Shown here: positions 20,380 through 28,924 of the stretch, piece by piece
Layout: each line of letters starts with the position of its first letter
Numbering within the stretch: the first letter of the stretch is position 1
NCBI RefSeq assembly: GCF_015354245.1
Contig: NZ_JADKYZ010000008.1
Location: 186,001 to 250,000, forward strand
Source of the DNA: Diaphorobacter caeni
GTDB taxonomy: Bacteria; Pseudomonadota; Gammaproteobacteria; Burkholderiales; Burkholderiaceae_C
Length of the DNA: 64,000 nt
Reading direction: 5' to 3'
Translations under genes and position numbers: made by a program
The notes under the pieces: generated by a model
What the model was told of the DNA's origin: nothing
What the model saw: the letters and a program-made list of their open reading frames with translations, nothing else
Database searches by the model: none

Positions 20380-21444
20380 TCAGGCAGCGTTGCTGCTATC
20401 GACCCCCGCCGATTCAAAGCTCGCCATCTCGCGCAGGAACACGCAGGCCGATTCCAACAAAGGCCACGCCAGCGCCGCTCCGGAGCCCTCGCCCAGTCGC
20501 AACCCCATGTCCAGCAGCGCCTCGCCCTTGAGCAGGCGCAGCATGTGCGCGTGTCCCGGCTCGCCCGAGCGGTGCGCGAACACGCAGCGCTCCAGCACCG
20601 CAGGCTGCAGGCGGCTCGCCACCAGCACGGCGGCCGTCGTGATGAAGCCGTCCACCACGATCACGCGGCGCTGCGCTGCAGCCTCGAGCACCGCGCCGCA
20701 GAGCGTCGCGACTTCAAAGCCGCCAAGCGCAGCGAGCGCCTCGAGCGGCCCTGCCGCATCGGCGTTGGCCTGCAGTGCGGCCTCCAGAACCTGCAGCTTG
20801 CGGGCCACGCCCGCCGCGTTCAAACCCGTGCCCGCACCCGTGCATTCGGCGAGAGAAACGCCCCCGAGCCGCGCGAGCAGCAGCGAAGCCACCGAGGTAT
20901 TGCCGATGCCCATCTCGCCGAGCAGCAAGGCATTGCCCGGCATGTCACGCACCAGCATCCGGCCATTCGCAAGGGCCTGCTCGCACTGCTCCATCGTCAT
21001 CGCGGGACCGACGCTCGCATCCTGCGTGCCCGCCGCCACGCGGCAAGAGACGAGTCTCGGCGCGCCAGGCCGGTGCTCGCGCTGCGGGATCTCGCGCGCC
21101 ACGCCGCAATCCGCAACCGTCAGCGCCAGTCCGTTCTGGCGTGCCAGCACGCTGACCGCCGCACCGCCCGCGAGAAAGTTCTCCACCATCTGCCACGTCA
21201 CATCGCTCGGATAGGCCGACACGCCCTTGGCCGCGAGTCCATGGTCCGCCGCGCAGACCAGCACCTGGGGCTCGCGCAGCACGGGTTCTTCGGTGCCGAG
21301 AATCATGCCGATGCGATGCGCCAGCGCCTCAAGCCGACCAAGTGCGCCGAGCGGCTTGGTCTTGCTGTCGATGCGTCGCTGCAGGCGGGCGCTCAGCGCT
21401 TCATCGGCAATCGGTGCAATTTCGGGAATCGTCCACATCATCAT
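20380..21444 (-). CDS. cobT: Nicotinate-nucleotide-dimethylbenzimidazole phosphoribosyltransferase
   Basis: A 354-residue enzyme that makes alpha-ribazole 5'-phosphate from nicotinate mononucleotide and 5,6-dimethylbenzimidazole, activating the lower ligand of cobalamin. Recognisable are TKPLGALGRLEALA at the N-terminus, VLVCAADHGLAAKGVSAYP, the active-site region LLLGEMGIGNTSVASLLLA and VVDGFITTAAVLVA with HRSGEPGHAHML at the C-terminal end, which contains the general-base glutamate. It is the last gene of the B12 operon and lies 18 bp after cobQ. Confidence 0.95.
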   Translation of the reverse strand: MMMWTIPEIAPIADEALSARLQRRIDSKTKPLGALGRLEALAHRIGMILGTEEPVLREPQVLVCAADHGLAAKGVSAYPSDVTWQMVENFLAGGAAVSVLARQNGLALTVADCGVAREIPQREHRPGAPRLVSCRVAAGTQDASVGPAMTMEQCEQALANGRMLVRDMPGNALLLGEMGIGNTSVASLLLARLGGVSLAECTGAGTGLNAAGVARKLQVLEAALQANADAAGPLEALAALGGFEVATLCGAVLEAAAQRRVIVVDGFITTAAVLVASRLQPAVLERCVFAHRSGEPGHAHMLRLLKGEALLDMGLRLGEGSGAALAWPLLESACVFLREMASFESAGVDSSNAA

Positions 21445-21462
21445 CTGTCTTTCAAAATCTTT

Positions 21463-22920
21463 TCAACCCAGCGCCAGCGCAGCGGGATCGAACCACTCGC
21501 CAACGCCCTGCGCCATGCGCTCGAACACCGCGTCGAGCGTGGTCGCACGCTCGCCGAACAAGGCCTGCAGCACATTGGCGTCTTCGAACATGCCGTGCAG
21601 ATACAGCCCCAGCACATTGCCTGCGGCGTTCTGCCACGCCACACCCGGAATCACCATCCTGGCGACGTCGCCCGCAGCCGCCATCGCGGGATGCTGTGCG
21701 GTCTGTCCATGGTGGATCTCATAGCCGCGCAAGGCCACGCCCGACAAGGCCGCCCAGCCCCCCTGCAGATCGCCGAAGCGCGTCTCGGTCAGCTGCACGG
21801 TCTTGCGTTCTTCAAAGCTGGTGACCAGCGGCAGCAGGCCCAGGCCCGGCGCATTGCCATCCACCCCGACGGTATCGATCAACGCCTCACCCAGCATCTG
21901 CAGACCGCCGCATACGCCCAGCACCATGCCGCCCTTCGCCGCATGCGCCGCGATGGCCGCATCCAGCCCCTGCGCACGCAGCCATGCGAGATCGGCGGCC
22001 GTCGACTTGGAGCCCGGAAGAATGATCCAGTCCGCCCCCTCCACATCGGCCGGACTGCGAGCCCAGTTCAAACGCACGCCGCTCACATTCTTGAGCGGTT
22101 GGAATTCATCCAGATTGCTGATGCGCGGATAAGCGATCACCGCCACGCGCGTGTGCACCGCACCGGACGTGCCCTGCGCACGATCATCGAACACGCCGTC
22201 TTCTTCAGGCAATCCGTGATTCCATTGCATCGGTATCGTGGCCACCACCGGCACGCCGGTGCGCTCCAAGAGCATCTGCGGCGCAGGCGCGAGCAGTGTC
22301 GCGTCGCCGCGAAACTTGTTGAGAACAAAGCCTTTGATGAGCGCCTGTTCGTCCTCGGGCAACAGCGCCCAGGTGCCGAACAGATGCGCGAACGCTCCGC
22401 CGCGATCGATGTCCGAGACCAGCAGGCAGCGCGCATCCACATGCCGCGCGACGCGCATGTTGACCACGTCGCTCGCATGCAGATTGATCTCTGCCGGCGA
22501 GCCCGCGCCTTCGATCACCACCACATCGTTCTCGGCACGCAGTTCATCGAGCGCCGCCGCGATCTGCGGCCATACCCTCTGGCTGCGGCCACGCCACGGC
22601 AGAGCCGTGAGTTCGCGGCTCACCTGGCCGAGCAGCACAACCTGGCTGTGCGTATCGGCCTCGGGCTTGAGCAGCAGCGGGTTCATGCGCACCTCCGGCA
22701 CCGCCCGGGCGGCCAGCGCCTGAAAATACTGCGCGCTGCCGATCTCGCCGAACCCGCCGTCCGGCGCGGAGACCACGCGCGCGTTGTTGCTCATGTTCTG
22801 CGCCTTGAACGGCGCCACCCGCAACCCCTGATTCGCATACCAGCGGCACAGCGCCGTGGTGAGCCAGCTCTTGCCCGCCCCGCTCGTCGTGCCCAGAACC
22901 ATGATGCAACGTGCGCTCAT
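21463..22920 (-). CDS. cobQ: Cobyric acid synthase
   Basis: A 485-residue glutamine-dependent amidotransferase that amidates the b, d, e and g carboxylates of adenosylcobyrinate a,c-diamide. The N-terminal ATP-binding part has VLGTTSGAGKSWLTTALCRW and KAQNMSNNARV; the C-terminal glutaminase part has GVCGGLQMLGEAL with its cysteine and ends with the histidine region GLYLHGMFED. The ATG at 22920 overlaps the cobC stop by 4 bp (ATGA), which fixes the start despite an open frame running further upstream. Confidence 0.95.
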   Translation of the reverse strand: MSARCIMVLGTTSGAGKSWLTTALCRWYANQGLRVAPFKAQNMSNNARVVSAPDGGFGEIGSAQYFQALAARAVPEVRMNPLLLKPEADTHSQVVLLGQVSRELTALPWRGRSQRVWPQIAAALDELRAENDVVVIEGAGSPAEINLHASDVVNMRVARHVDARCLLVSDIDRGGAFAHLFGTWALLPEDEQALIKGFVLNKFRGDATLLAPAPQMLLERTGVPVVATIPMQWNHGLPEEDGVFDDRAQGTSGAVHTRVAVIAYPRISNLDEFQPLKNVSGVRLNWARSPADVEGADWIILPGSKSTAADLAWLRAQGLDAAIAAHAAKGGMVLGVCGGLQMLGEALIDTVGVDGNAPGLGLLPLVTSFEERKTVQLTETRFGDLQGGWAALSGVALRGYEIHHGQTAQHPAMAAAGDVARMVIPGVAWQNAAGNVLGLYLHGMFEDANVLQALFGERATTLDAVFERMAQGVGEWFDPAALALG

Positions 22921-23924
22921 GCAAAGCCTCCGTGTGTCCATCCATCTTTCAACGCGGCCTGCGACTGCGGCGACAACACGCCCACACGCACATGCCGCGG
23001 CAAACCGAACGATGCGCAATCGCGCAACTTGATGCCCCGCTTGCGCAGTGCCACCAGCACCTCGTCCATGCGGCATTCCTGAGGCAGTTGCGCGGTGAAA
23101 TAGTTCGCGAGACTGCCCGGCCGCACCGACCACCCCAATGACGCGCACAGCGCAATCTGCGCGCGTTTCCAATCGCTCAAGGTCACCAGCGATGCGTGCA
23201 GCCAGTGCTGCACTTCGGGAGTGACCCAGCTCTCGAGCATGGCCACGCCATGCGATCCAATGGGCCACGATGCGGACATGGCGCGCAACACGGCAAGATG
23301 CTCCGCCGATGCACAAGTTGGTGCAATCGCATAGGCCGCGCGCACGCCCGTCAATGCAAGCGCCTTGTTGGGGGTCCAGAGCTGCCATGCGGTGCTCGGC
23401 AAGCGCGGCTGCGCTCCATCCAGCATCAGCGGCACATAGGCGCAATCGAGCACGCGGATGTCATGCGTCGGGGTGGACTCATCCAGCCAATCATCGACGG
23501 CCTCATCGCGCGATCCCAGCGGGCTCGCGGGCTCGCATGCCCAATGCAATGCGGGCGCATCGCTGGCCGCAAGCTCCAGCCCCCAAATCCGCGCACCCCG
23601 CGTGTAGTCGCCGTAGCCGTGCTGCGGAACGCGCGCATGGCGGATGCCGATACGCGCGGCAAAGGCACTGATGCGCTGCATGAATTCGCTCGCGCTCGCG
23701 GCCAACACGATGCGGTCCGCCTCGACTCCATGAAACGCGCCCAGCCGCGCACGCAGCCGCGTGTAGTGCGGGTCGGGATAGTGCGCGGCATCCGCGTTGC
23801 GCAACGCGGCCTGCGTAGTCTTGCAAGGCCCGCAGGCGTTCGCGTTGGTCGAGAAATCGTGCAGCGGAACGCCCTCCGCATCCGGCCCGCCGTGTATGGA
23901 TTCGGGAATCACCTGCAGCATCAT
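22917..23924 (-). CDS. cobC: Threonine-phosphate decarboxylase / CobC-like aminotransferase-fold protein
   Basis: A 335-residue fold-type I PLP enzyme related to CobD of Salmonella (CobC in the aerobic nomenclature), which supplies the (R)-1-amino-2-propanol O-phosphate linker by decarboxylating L-threonine phosphate. FSTNANACGP at the N-terminus is the substrate-binding segment, and the PLP lysine is in LWTPNKALALTGVRAAY. ATGA overlaps tie it to cbiB upstream and cobQ downstream. It is near the lower end of family length, and the segment around residues 100-150 looks shortened compared with Salmonella CobD. Confidence 0.85.
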   Translation of the reverse strand: MMLQVIPESIHGGPDAEGVPLHDFSTNANACGPCKTTQAALRNADAAHYPDPHYTRLRARLGAFHGVEADRIVLAASASEFMQRISAFAARIGIRHARVPQHGYGDYTRGARIWGLELAASDAPALHWACEPASPLGSRDEAVDDWLDESTPTHDIRVLDCAYVPLMLDGAQPRLPSTAWQLWTPNKALALTGVRAAYAIAPTCASAEHLAVLRAMSASWPIGSHGVAMLESWVTPEVQHWLHASLVTLSDWKRAQIALCASLGWSVRPGSLANYFTAQLPQECRMDEVLVALRKRGIKLRDCASFGLPRHVRVGVLSPQSQAALKDGWTHGGFA

Positions 23925-24874
23925 GCGCGCACCACCACCATCGACACAAGGCAGCAAACGGCCAGCATCACCACACAGCCCACGGCACGCGAAGCGATCG
24001 CCGCGCTGCGCGCGATGTCGCCCGGCTCGGCGCTGCGCCCTTCGGGGTTGAGCGCATAGACCCCGGGCTTGGACAGACGCACTCCGAGCGCCAGCGCCAT
24101 TGCCGTCATCGGCCAACCGCTGTTGGGCGACGGCGTCCTGCGCGCATTGGCGACCAGCGCGCTCCAGCGATCGCAGCCCGTGACGCACCACAGCGCCACG
24201 CCGGTGATGCGCGCCGGTATCCAAGACAGCACATCGTCGGCCCGCGCGGCCCACTTGCCGGCCCATTGCCAGTAGCGTCCACCACGCATGCCGGGGTAGC
24301 CCCACATGGCGTCGGCCGTGTTGGCAAAACGGTAGAGGACCGCGCCCGGCAGCCCCGCGACGACCAGCCAGAAGATCGGCGCGACCACCGAGTCATTCAG
24401 ATTCTCCGCCAGCGATTCGATGGCGCTTTCGCGCACCTGCACCTCGCCAAGCACATGCACGTCGCGGCTCACCAGTCGACCGAGCTGCGCCTGCCCTTGC
24501 GGCAGCGAGCGCGCCAGTGCATCTTCCACCGCCGTGACTTCCGAGCGCAGCATCCGCCAGGCCAGCATCGGCTTGATCAGCAGCCCCAGCAGCACAGAGG
24601 CCAGCCACCATGGCGCGTAGTACAGAATCGCCGCCTGCAGCAGCACCGCCGCCGCCACGCCGATCAGCGCGAGCACGCACCAGCACAGCGCCGCGCGCCA
24701 GAAGCTCGTCATGTCGGGCCCCGTGGGCTCGGTCGGTGCCGTGGCGTCGCCCACGCGCTGCAGCGCACGTCCCATCCACACCACGGGATGCCAGCGTGCC
24801 GTGGGCTCGCCCCACCGGTGATCGACCGCAAGAGCGATCAGCAAGGCCAACGCGAAAATTCCGCCTGTCTGCAA
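23921..24874 (-). CDS. cbiB: Adenosylcobinamide-phosphate synthase
   Basis: A 317-residue inner-membrane enzyme (CbiB; called CobD in the aerobic pathway) joining the aminopropanol phosphate to adenosylcobyric acid. The opening ALALLIALAVDHRWGEPTARWHPVVWMGR and the motifs ESLAENLNDSVVAPIFW and ANTADAMWGYPGMR are family signatures, and about four membrane segments are visible. The start is TTG at 24874, four bases after a strong GGAGG; no in-frame ATG exists nearby. Confidence 0.93.
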   Translation of the reverse strand: MQTGGIFALALLIALAVDHRWGEPTARWHPVVWMGRALQRVGDATAPTEPTGPDMTSFWRAALCWCVLALIGVAAAVLLQAAILYYAPWWLASVLLGLLIKPMLAWRMLRSEVTAVEDALARSLPQGQAQLGRLVSRDVHVLGEVQVRESAIESLAENLNDSVVAPIFWLVVAGLPGAVLYRFANTADAMWGYPGMRGGRYWQWAGKWAARADDVLSWIPARITGVALWCVTGCDRWSALVANARRTPSPNSGWPMTAMALALGVRLSKPGVYALNPEGRSAEPGDIARSAAIASRAVGCVVMLAVCCLVSMVVVRA

Positions 24875-24890
24875 GGTGCCTCCGCCGCCA

Positions 24891-25460
24891 TCAATCCTCG
24901 ATGCCGCGCTGCGCGGGAATGCCCGCCTTGAACGCGTGCTTGATGAGCTTCATCTCGGTGACGGTGTCGGCCACGTCGATGATCTCCTGCGGGCAGCGGC
25001 GGCCCGTCATGCACACGTGCACGTGGCGCGGGCGCTCGGCCAGCGTGGCCAGCACCTGGTCCAGCGGCAACCAACCGTAGATCAGCGGATAGGTGATCTC
25101 GTCGAGCACCACCAGAAAATGCTCGCCCGACAGAATCACCGCGCGCGCGCGTTCCCAGCCTTCGCGTGCAAGTTCGGCAGAGTGCTCGAGATCGCGGCTC
25201 TTCCAGCTGAAACCATCGCCCAGCCCTTCGATGGGAATGCCCAGACTCTCGAACATGCGGTGTTCACCAAAACGCGCCGTCGGCACCTTCATGAACTGGA
25301 AGATCTTGACCTTCTTGCCGCGACCATGGGCGCGCAGCGCGAGGCCGAACGCCGCCGTGCTCTTGCCCTTGCCATCGCCCGTGTTCACGAGCAGCAGGCC
25401 GCGTCGCTCTCCATCAGGCTTCTCGTAGCTTTTGTCGACTGGCGGGTTTTCGATTTCCAT
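24891..25460 (-). CDS. cobO: Corrinoid adenosyltransferase (CobO/BtuR type)
   Basis: A 189-residue enzyme that transfers the 5'-deoxyadenosyl group from ATP to cob(I)alamin or other corrinoids. The ATP-binding loop [19 protein letters not shown] lies near residue 30; [15 protein letters not shown] and [20 protein letters not shown] are typical of the CobA/CobO/BtuR family. The ATG at 25460 is used because upstream in-frame codons encode low-complexity sequence. It lies 55 bp after btuD and precedes cbiB by 16 bp, all on one strand. Confidence 0.93.
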   Translation of the reverse strand: MEIENPPVDKSYEKPDGERRGLLLVNTGDGKGKSTAAFGLALRAHGRGKKVKIFQFMKVPTARFGEHRMFESLGIPIEGLGDGFSWKSRDLEHSAELAREGWERARAVILSGEHFLVVLDEITYPLIYGWLPLDQVLATLAERPRHVHVCMTGRRCPQEIIDVADTVTEMKLIKHAFKAGIPAQRGIED

Positions 25461-25515
25461 CTTGCTTGTTCCGTTGAGTTCCGCGCAGTCTTGCGCGAAT
25501 GGTTGAATGGTCGAT

Positions 25516-26322
25516 TCAGAGCGGCGTCCTGTGCCGCGGGCGCCAGTGCGGCAGCGCGACCCAGACACCATCGACCTGCTGCACGCGGATGCGGTTCTCG
25601 AACACCTCTTCGAGCGCCGCGAGCGTGGCGGGATCGCCGCATGCGCCGTGGTGCTGCACGCGTCCGTTCGCCATGATCACCAGATCGTCGGCCTGCAGCG
25701 CGATGGACACCTCATGCAGCACGCTGACCACGGTGCTGCCCGCGTCAACGAGATCGCGCACCGTGTGCATCCAGTCGGCCTGATGCGGCGGGTCGAGGTT
25801 CGCGAGCGGTTCGTCCATCAGCAGCACCTCGGCCTGCACCGCCAGCGCGCGCGCAAGCAGCACCCGCTGGCGCTCGCCTCCCGAGAGTTGAGACAGCGGC
25901 CGGGCGCGCCACTCCCATGCCTGCGTGGCCTGCAGCGCCTGCTCGACCGCATCGAAATCGGCCTTGCCCGGCGGGGCCAGCCAGGCCTGATGCGGCAAGC
26001 GGCCAAGCATCACCACATCGTGGACCTGAAGCTCTTCCATCGCGACTTCGTTCTGCCCGAGCCATGCCATGCGGCGCGCGCGCTCGCGCACCGGAATCTG
26101 ATGAAACGGCTTGCCGAGCAACTCGACATCGGCCTGCACCTTGGCATGCTTGAGCAGCCCAGAAACCGCCTTGAGCAGCGTCGATTTGCCCGCACCGTTC
26201 GGCCCGACGATGCTGGTCCAGCGACCGGCGGGAATGTCGAGATCGATGCCATGAAGAATCTCTGCATCGCCCGCGCGCACGGTGACGTTTCTTGCGCGGA
26301 TCGCCCATTGCGTGGATGTCAC
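25516..26322 (-). CDS. btuD: Cobalamin ABC transporter ATP-binding protein
   Basis: A 268-residue ABC ATPase of the BtuD/FhuC/FecE class. Walker A is [14 protein letters not shown], signature [15 protein letters not shown], Walker [13 protein letters not shown], switch histidine VLHEVSIA. Translation most likely begins at the GTG at 26320-26322, which overlaps the TGA of btuC in a GTGA; an open frame continues upstream but only as a shadow of btuC. It should power vitamin B12 uptake through BtuC. Confidence 0.9.
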   Translation of the reverse strand: MTSTQWAIRARNVTVRAGDAEILHGIDLDIPAGRWTSIVGPNGAGKSTLLKAVSGLLKHAKVQADVELLGKPFHQIPVRERARRMAWLGQNEVAMEELQVHDVVMLGRLPHQAWLAPPGKADFDAVEQALQATQAWEWRARPLSQLSGGERQRVLLARALAVQAEVLLMDEPLANLDPPHQADWMHTVRDLVDAGSTVVSVLHEVSIALQADDLVIMANGRVQHHGACGDPATLAALEEVFENRIRVQQVDGVWVALPHWRPRHRTPL

Positions 26323-27350
26323 AGGCCACCTCCCGCGCTCGAAGAACGGCGGTGCATGAGCCACAGCAGATAGGTGCCACCCAGCGCCGCTGTCAGCACG
26401 CCGACCGGAAGCTCCTGCGGCGCAATCAGCCAGCGCGCGAGCACATCCGCCGCCAGCAGCAGCACCGCGCCCATGATGCTCGAGAGCACCACATGCCAGG
26501 GATGCGTCACCCGCACCATCGAGCGCACCAGATGCGGCGCGGCCAGCCCCACAAAGGCGATCAGGCCGGTGTGCGCGACGGCCGTTCCCGTCGCCAGAGC
26601 CATGGCCGCGATCAGCCCGGCACGCATGGGGCCGAGCGGAAGGCCCAGACTGGAGGCCGTGGCCTCGCCCAGCGTCAACCCATCCAGCGCTCGCGCCAGC
26701 GCCCAAGCCGTCACGGCGCAAAGCAGCCAGCTGGCGAGCATCATGCCCACCGCCGCCCATCCGACAAACGCCGTCGTGCCGAGCGTGAAGGCCTGCATGG
26801 CCTGCAGGATTTCCGGCGAGCTGAGTTCCACCAGATCGCGCGCCGCGCCAAGCACCACGCCAACGATCACGCCAGCAAGCAACAGGCGCAGCGTGTGCTG
26901 TGCACCGCGCGCGAGAATCAATGTCAGCATGACCGCCCCAGCCGCGCCCACGAAGGCCACGCCGGTGATACCCATGCGCGCGAGCAGGCTCGCCGATGCG
27001 GGCGCGACGCCGAGCCACGTCATCGCAAGCGCTCCGCCGAGCGTGGCGCCCGATGCGCTGCCCAGCAGATACGGATCGGCCAGCGGATTGCGGAACAGCC
27101 CCTGCGCAATCGCTCCTGCAAGGCCCAGCAGACCACCGGCCAGCCAGGCGCCGACGGTGCGCGGCAGGCGGATTTCGGTGACGATCTGCCGCGCCACGGG
27201 ATCGTCTGCCAGATGCATCAGGCTTTCAAAACCCGTGCTGCCCACCGCCGCACCGACGGCGATCAGCAGCAGGCTGATGAGCACCAGAGCCAGCATCAGC
27301 CAGGCGGCGCGATGGCGATTGGCACCGAGTGCAGGCATGCTTGAACTCAT
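26319..27350 (-). CDS. btuC: Cobalamin ABC transporter permease (FecCD family)
   Basis: A 343-residue inner-membrane protein with about ten membrane helices. RLPRTVGAWLAGGLLGLAGAIAQGLFRNPLADPYLLGSASGA is the FecCD hallmark, and GLIAFVGLAAPHLVR is the cytoplasmic coupling loop. It forms the B12 channel with BtuD and receives substrate from BtuF. Its start overlaps the btuF stop (ATGA). Confidence 0.92.
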   Translation of the reverse strand: MSSSMPALGANRHRAAWLMLALVLISLLLIAVGAAVGSTGFESLMHLADDPVARQIVTEIRLPRTVGAWLAGGLLGLAGAIAQGLFRNPLADPYLLGSASGATLGGALAMTWLGVAPASASLLARMGITGVAFVGAAGAVMLTLILARGAQHTLRLLLAGVIVGVVLGAARDLVELSSPEILQAMQAFTLGTTAFVGWAAVGMMLASWLLCAVTAWALARALDGLTLGEATASSLGLPLGPMRAGLIAAMALATGTAVAHTGLIAFVGLAAPHLVRSMVRVTHPWHVVLSSIMGAVLLLAADVLARWLIAPQELPVGVLTAALGGTYLLWLMHRRSSSAGGGL

Positions 27351-28276
27351 GGGGCCTTGTCCGCCAGACAGCGGGCCATCAACCGCGCGGCCTCCGCCAT
27401 GCGCGGACCGGGGCGCACCAGCACGTCGGACTCAGCCGCGTCAAACGAGCACACACGCTTTTCGCGCACCGCCTTCATCGCGCCCCAGCCCGGATAGGTC
27501 GCTGCCTCCTGCATGCTGCGGTTGCCGATCATGATGACGTCGGGATTCGCGCGCACGATGAATTCGGGGTTGAGTCGAGGGAACGGTCCGAGCGATGCGG
27601 GCACCACGTTGCGCGCGCCGAGCCGCGTGAGGATTTCGCCCATGAAGGACTTCTCGCCTGCGGCATAGGGACCGCGGCTCACTTCAAAATAGACCCGCAC
27701 GCCCTTGACGCGCTCGGGCAACGACTGCCGTGCGGCTTCCACCGCCGCGTCGATCTCGCGCCAGGTGCGCTCTGCACCCTGCTCCGGCGGCACATGCAGG
27801 ATCGCACCGACGGTCTTGAGCACCCGCTCGGCATCCGCCAGACGGCGCGGCTCCATCGCGACGACGGTGAAGCCCAGCGCCTCCAATCGGTCACGCCCAC
27901 GACCGCTGGTGGACATCAGCACCAGATCGGGCTTGAGGGCCACCACGGCCTCGATGTTGGGATCGACGCCGCCGCCCACCTTGGGCAGCTGGTTCACCGA
28001 TGCGGGCCAGTTGGAATAGCGATCGGTGCCGACGATGCGGTGGCACTGCTGCAGAGCACAGACGCTCTCGGTGAGCGACGGCAACAGCGACACGATGCGC
28101 TGCGGCGCGGCCTTGAATTCAAAGGTCTTGCCACGGTCGTCGGTGATCTGCACCGCGTGCGCACTAGCCGCAAGTCCGCCCAGCCCAAGCGCCAACATGG
28201 CTGCAACTCTGACCTTCATCGCCACGCGTGAAAAGCGGGAAGATGCACTGCGGCGACCACTCGATTCACTCATCAC
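27347..28276 (-). CDS. btuF: Periplasmic cobalamin-binding protein
   Basis: A class III periplasmic binding protein of about 309 residues. A signal peptide (MLALGLGGLAASAHA) precedes QITDDRGKTFEF and PQRIVSLLPSLTESVCAL, the start of the first lobe, with a long connecting helix later. The substrate is taken as cobalamin because the gene sits between cobU and btuC behind the B12 riboswitch. A GTG at 28274-28276 directly follows the cobU stop; ATG at 28273 is an equally good start, and translation could begin as late as MKVRVAAM. Confidence 0.88.
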   Translation of the reverse strand: MMSESSGRRSASSRFSRVAMKVRVAAMLALGLGGLAASAHAVQITDDRGKTFEFKAAPQRIVSLLPSLTESVCALQQCHRIVGTDRYSNWPASVNQLPKVGGGVDPNIEAVVALKPDLVLMSTSGRGRDRLEALGFTVVAMEPRRLADAERVLKTVGAILHVPPEQGAERTWREIDAAVEAARQSLPERVKGVRVYFEVSRGPYAAGEKSFMGEILTRLGARNVVPASLGPFPRLNPEFIVRANPDVIMIGNRSMQEAATYPGWGAMKAVREKRVCSFDAAESDVLVRPGPRMAEAARLMARCLADKAP

Positions 28277-28882
28277 TCACTCGTCCTTCAAACGCAGAGG
28301 CAGGCCCGCCACCATCAAGGTCACGCGGGCGCATGCACCGGCAACCTGCTGGTTCAGCGAACCCAACGCATCCACAAACGCGCGCACTTCGCGCCCCATC
28401 GGAATCACCCCCAGACCGATCTCGTTTCCCACCAGGATGACGGGTCCGGGCGCCTCCCTCACGGAGTGCAGGAATGCTGCCGACTGCATGCCCCAATCGC
28501 GCCGGCTCGCGCCTTCCGCTTCAACAGGCATGAGCCAGTTGGTGAGCCAGAGCGTGAGGCAGTCCACGATGAGCAGCGTGTTCGCATCGGATCTGGCTGC
28601 GATCAGCTCGCCCACCGCGCGCGGCTCCTCCAGCGTATCGAGCCCCGGCACGCGCTCCGCACGGTCGCGCTGATGGCGGGCGATGCGCTCGCGCATCTCG
28701 TCGTCCCACGGCTGCCCCGTCGCGATCAGGGCCGCGCGGTGCGCGGGGTGTTCGGCAAGCCATTGCCGCGCCAGCAGTTCGGCGCGGCGTGACTTGCCGC
28801 TTTTCTGGCCGCCCAGAATCAGCTCGCTGCGCGCCATCGTGTCATGGTCACTGCGGCTGTCGATGGCGTGTCTCATCGTCAT
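28277..28882 (-). CDS. cobU: Adenosylcobinamide kinase / adenosylcobinamide-phosphate guanylyltransferase
   Basis: A bifunctional enzyme of about 201 residues (CobU in enteric nomenclature, CobP in the aerobic one) that phosphorylates adenosylcobinamide and adds GMP. The P-loop is LILGGQKSGKSRRAELLA; the guanylyl-acceptor histidine lies in RIARHQRDR; LIVDCLTLWLTNWL and GNEIGLGVIPMGREVRAF are further signatures. The homologous part starts at MARSELILGG (28837); the ATG at 28882 has the better ribosome-binding site, so the N-terminus is uncertain by 15 residues. Confidence 0.93.
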   Translation of the reverse strand: MTMRHAIDSRSDHDTMARSELILGGQKSGKSRRAELLARQWLAEHPAHRAALIATGQPWDDEMRERIARHQRDRAERVPGLDTLEEPRAVGELIAARSDANTLLIVDCLTLWLTNWLMPVEAEGASRRDWGMQSAAFLHSVREAPGPVILVGNEIGLGVIPMGREVRAFVDALGSLNQQVAGACARVTLMVAGLPLRLKDE

Positions 28883-28924
28883 GCGGGTTCCGTGCGGTCG
28901 TCCATTGCGCTCAAGCGACCGCGC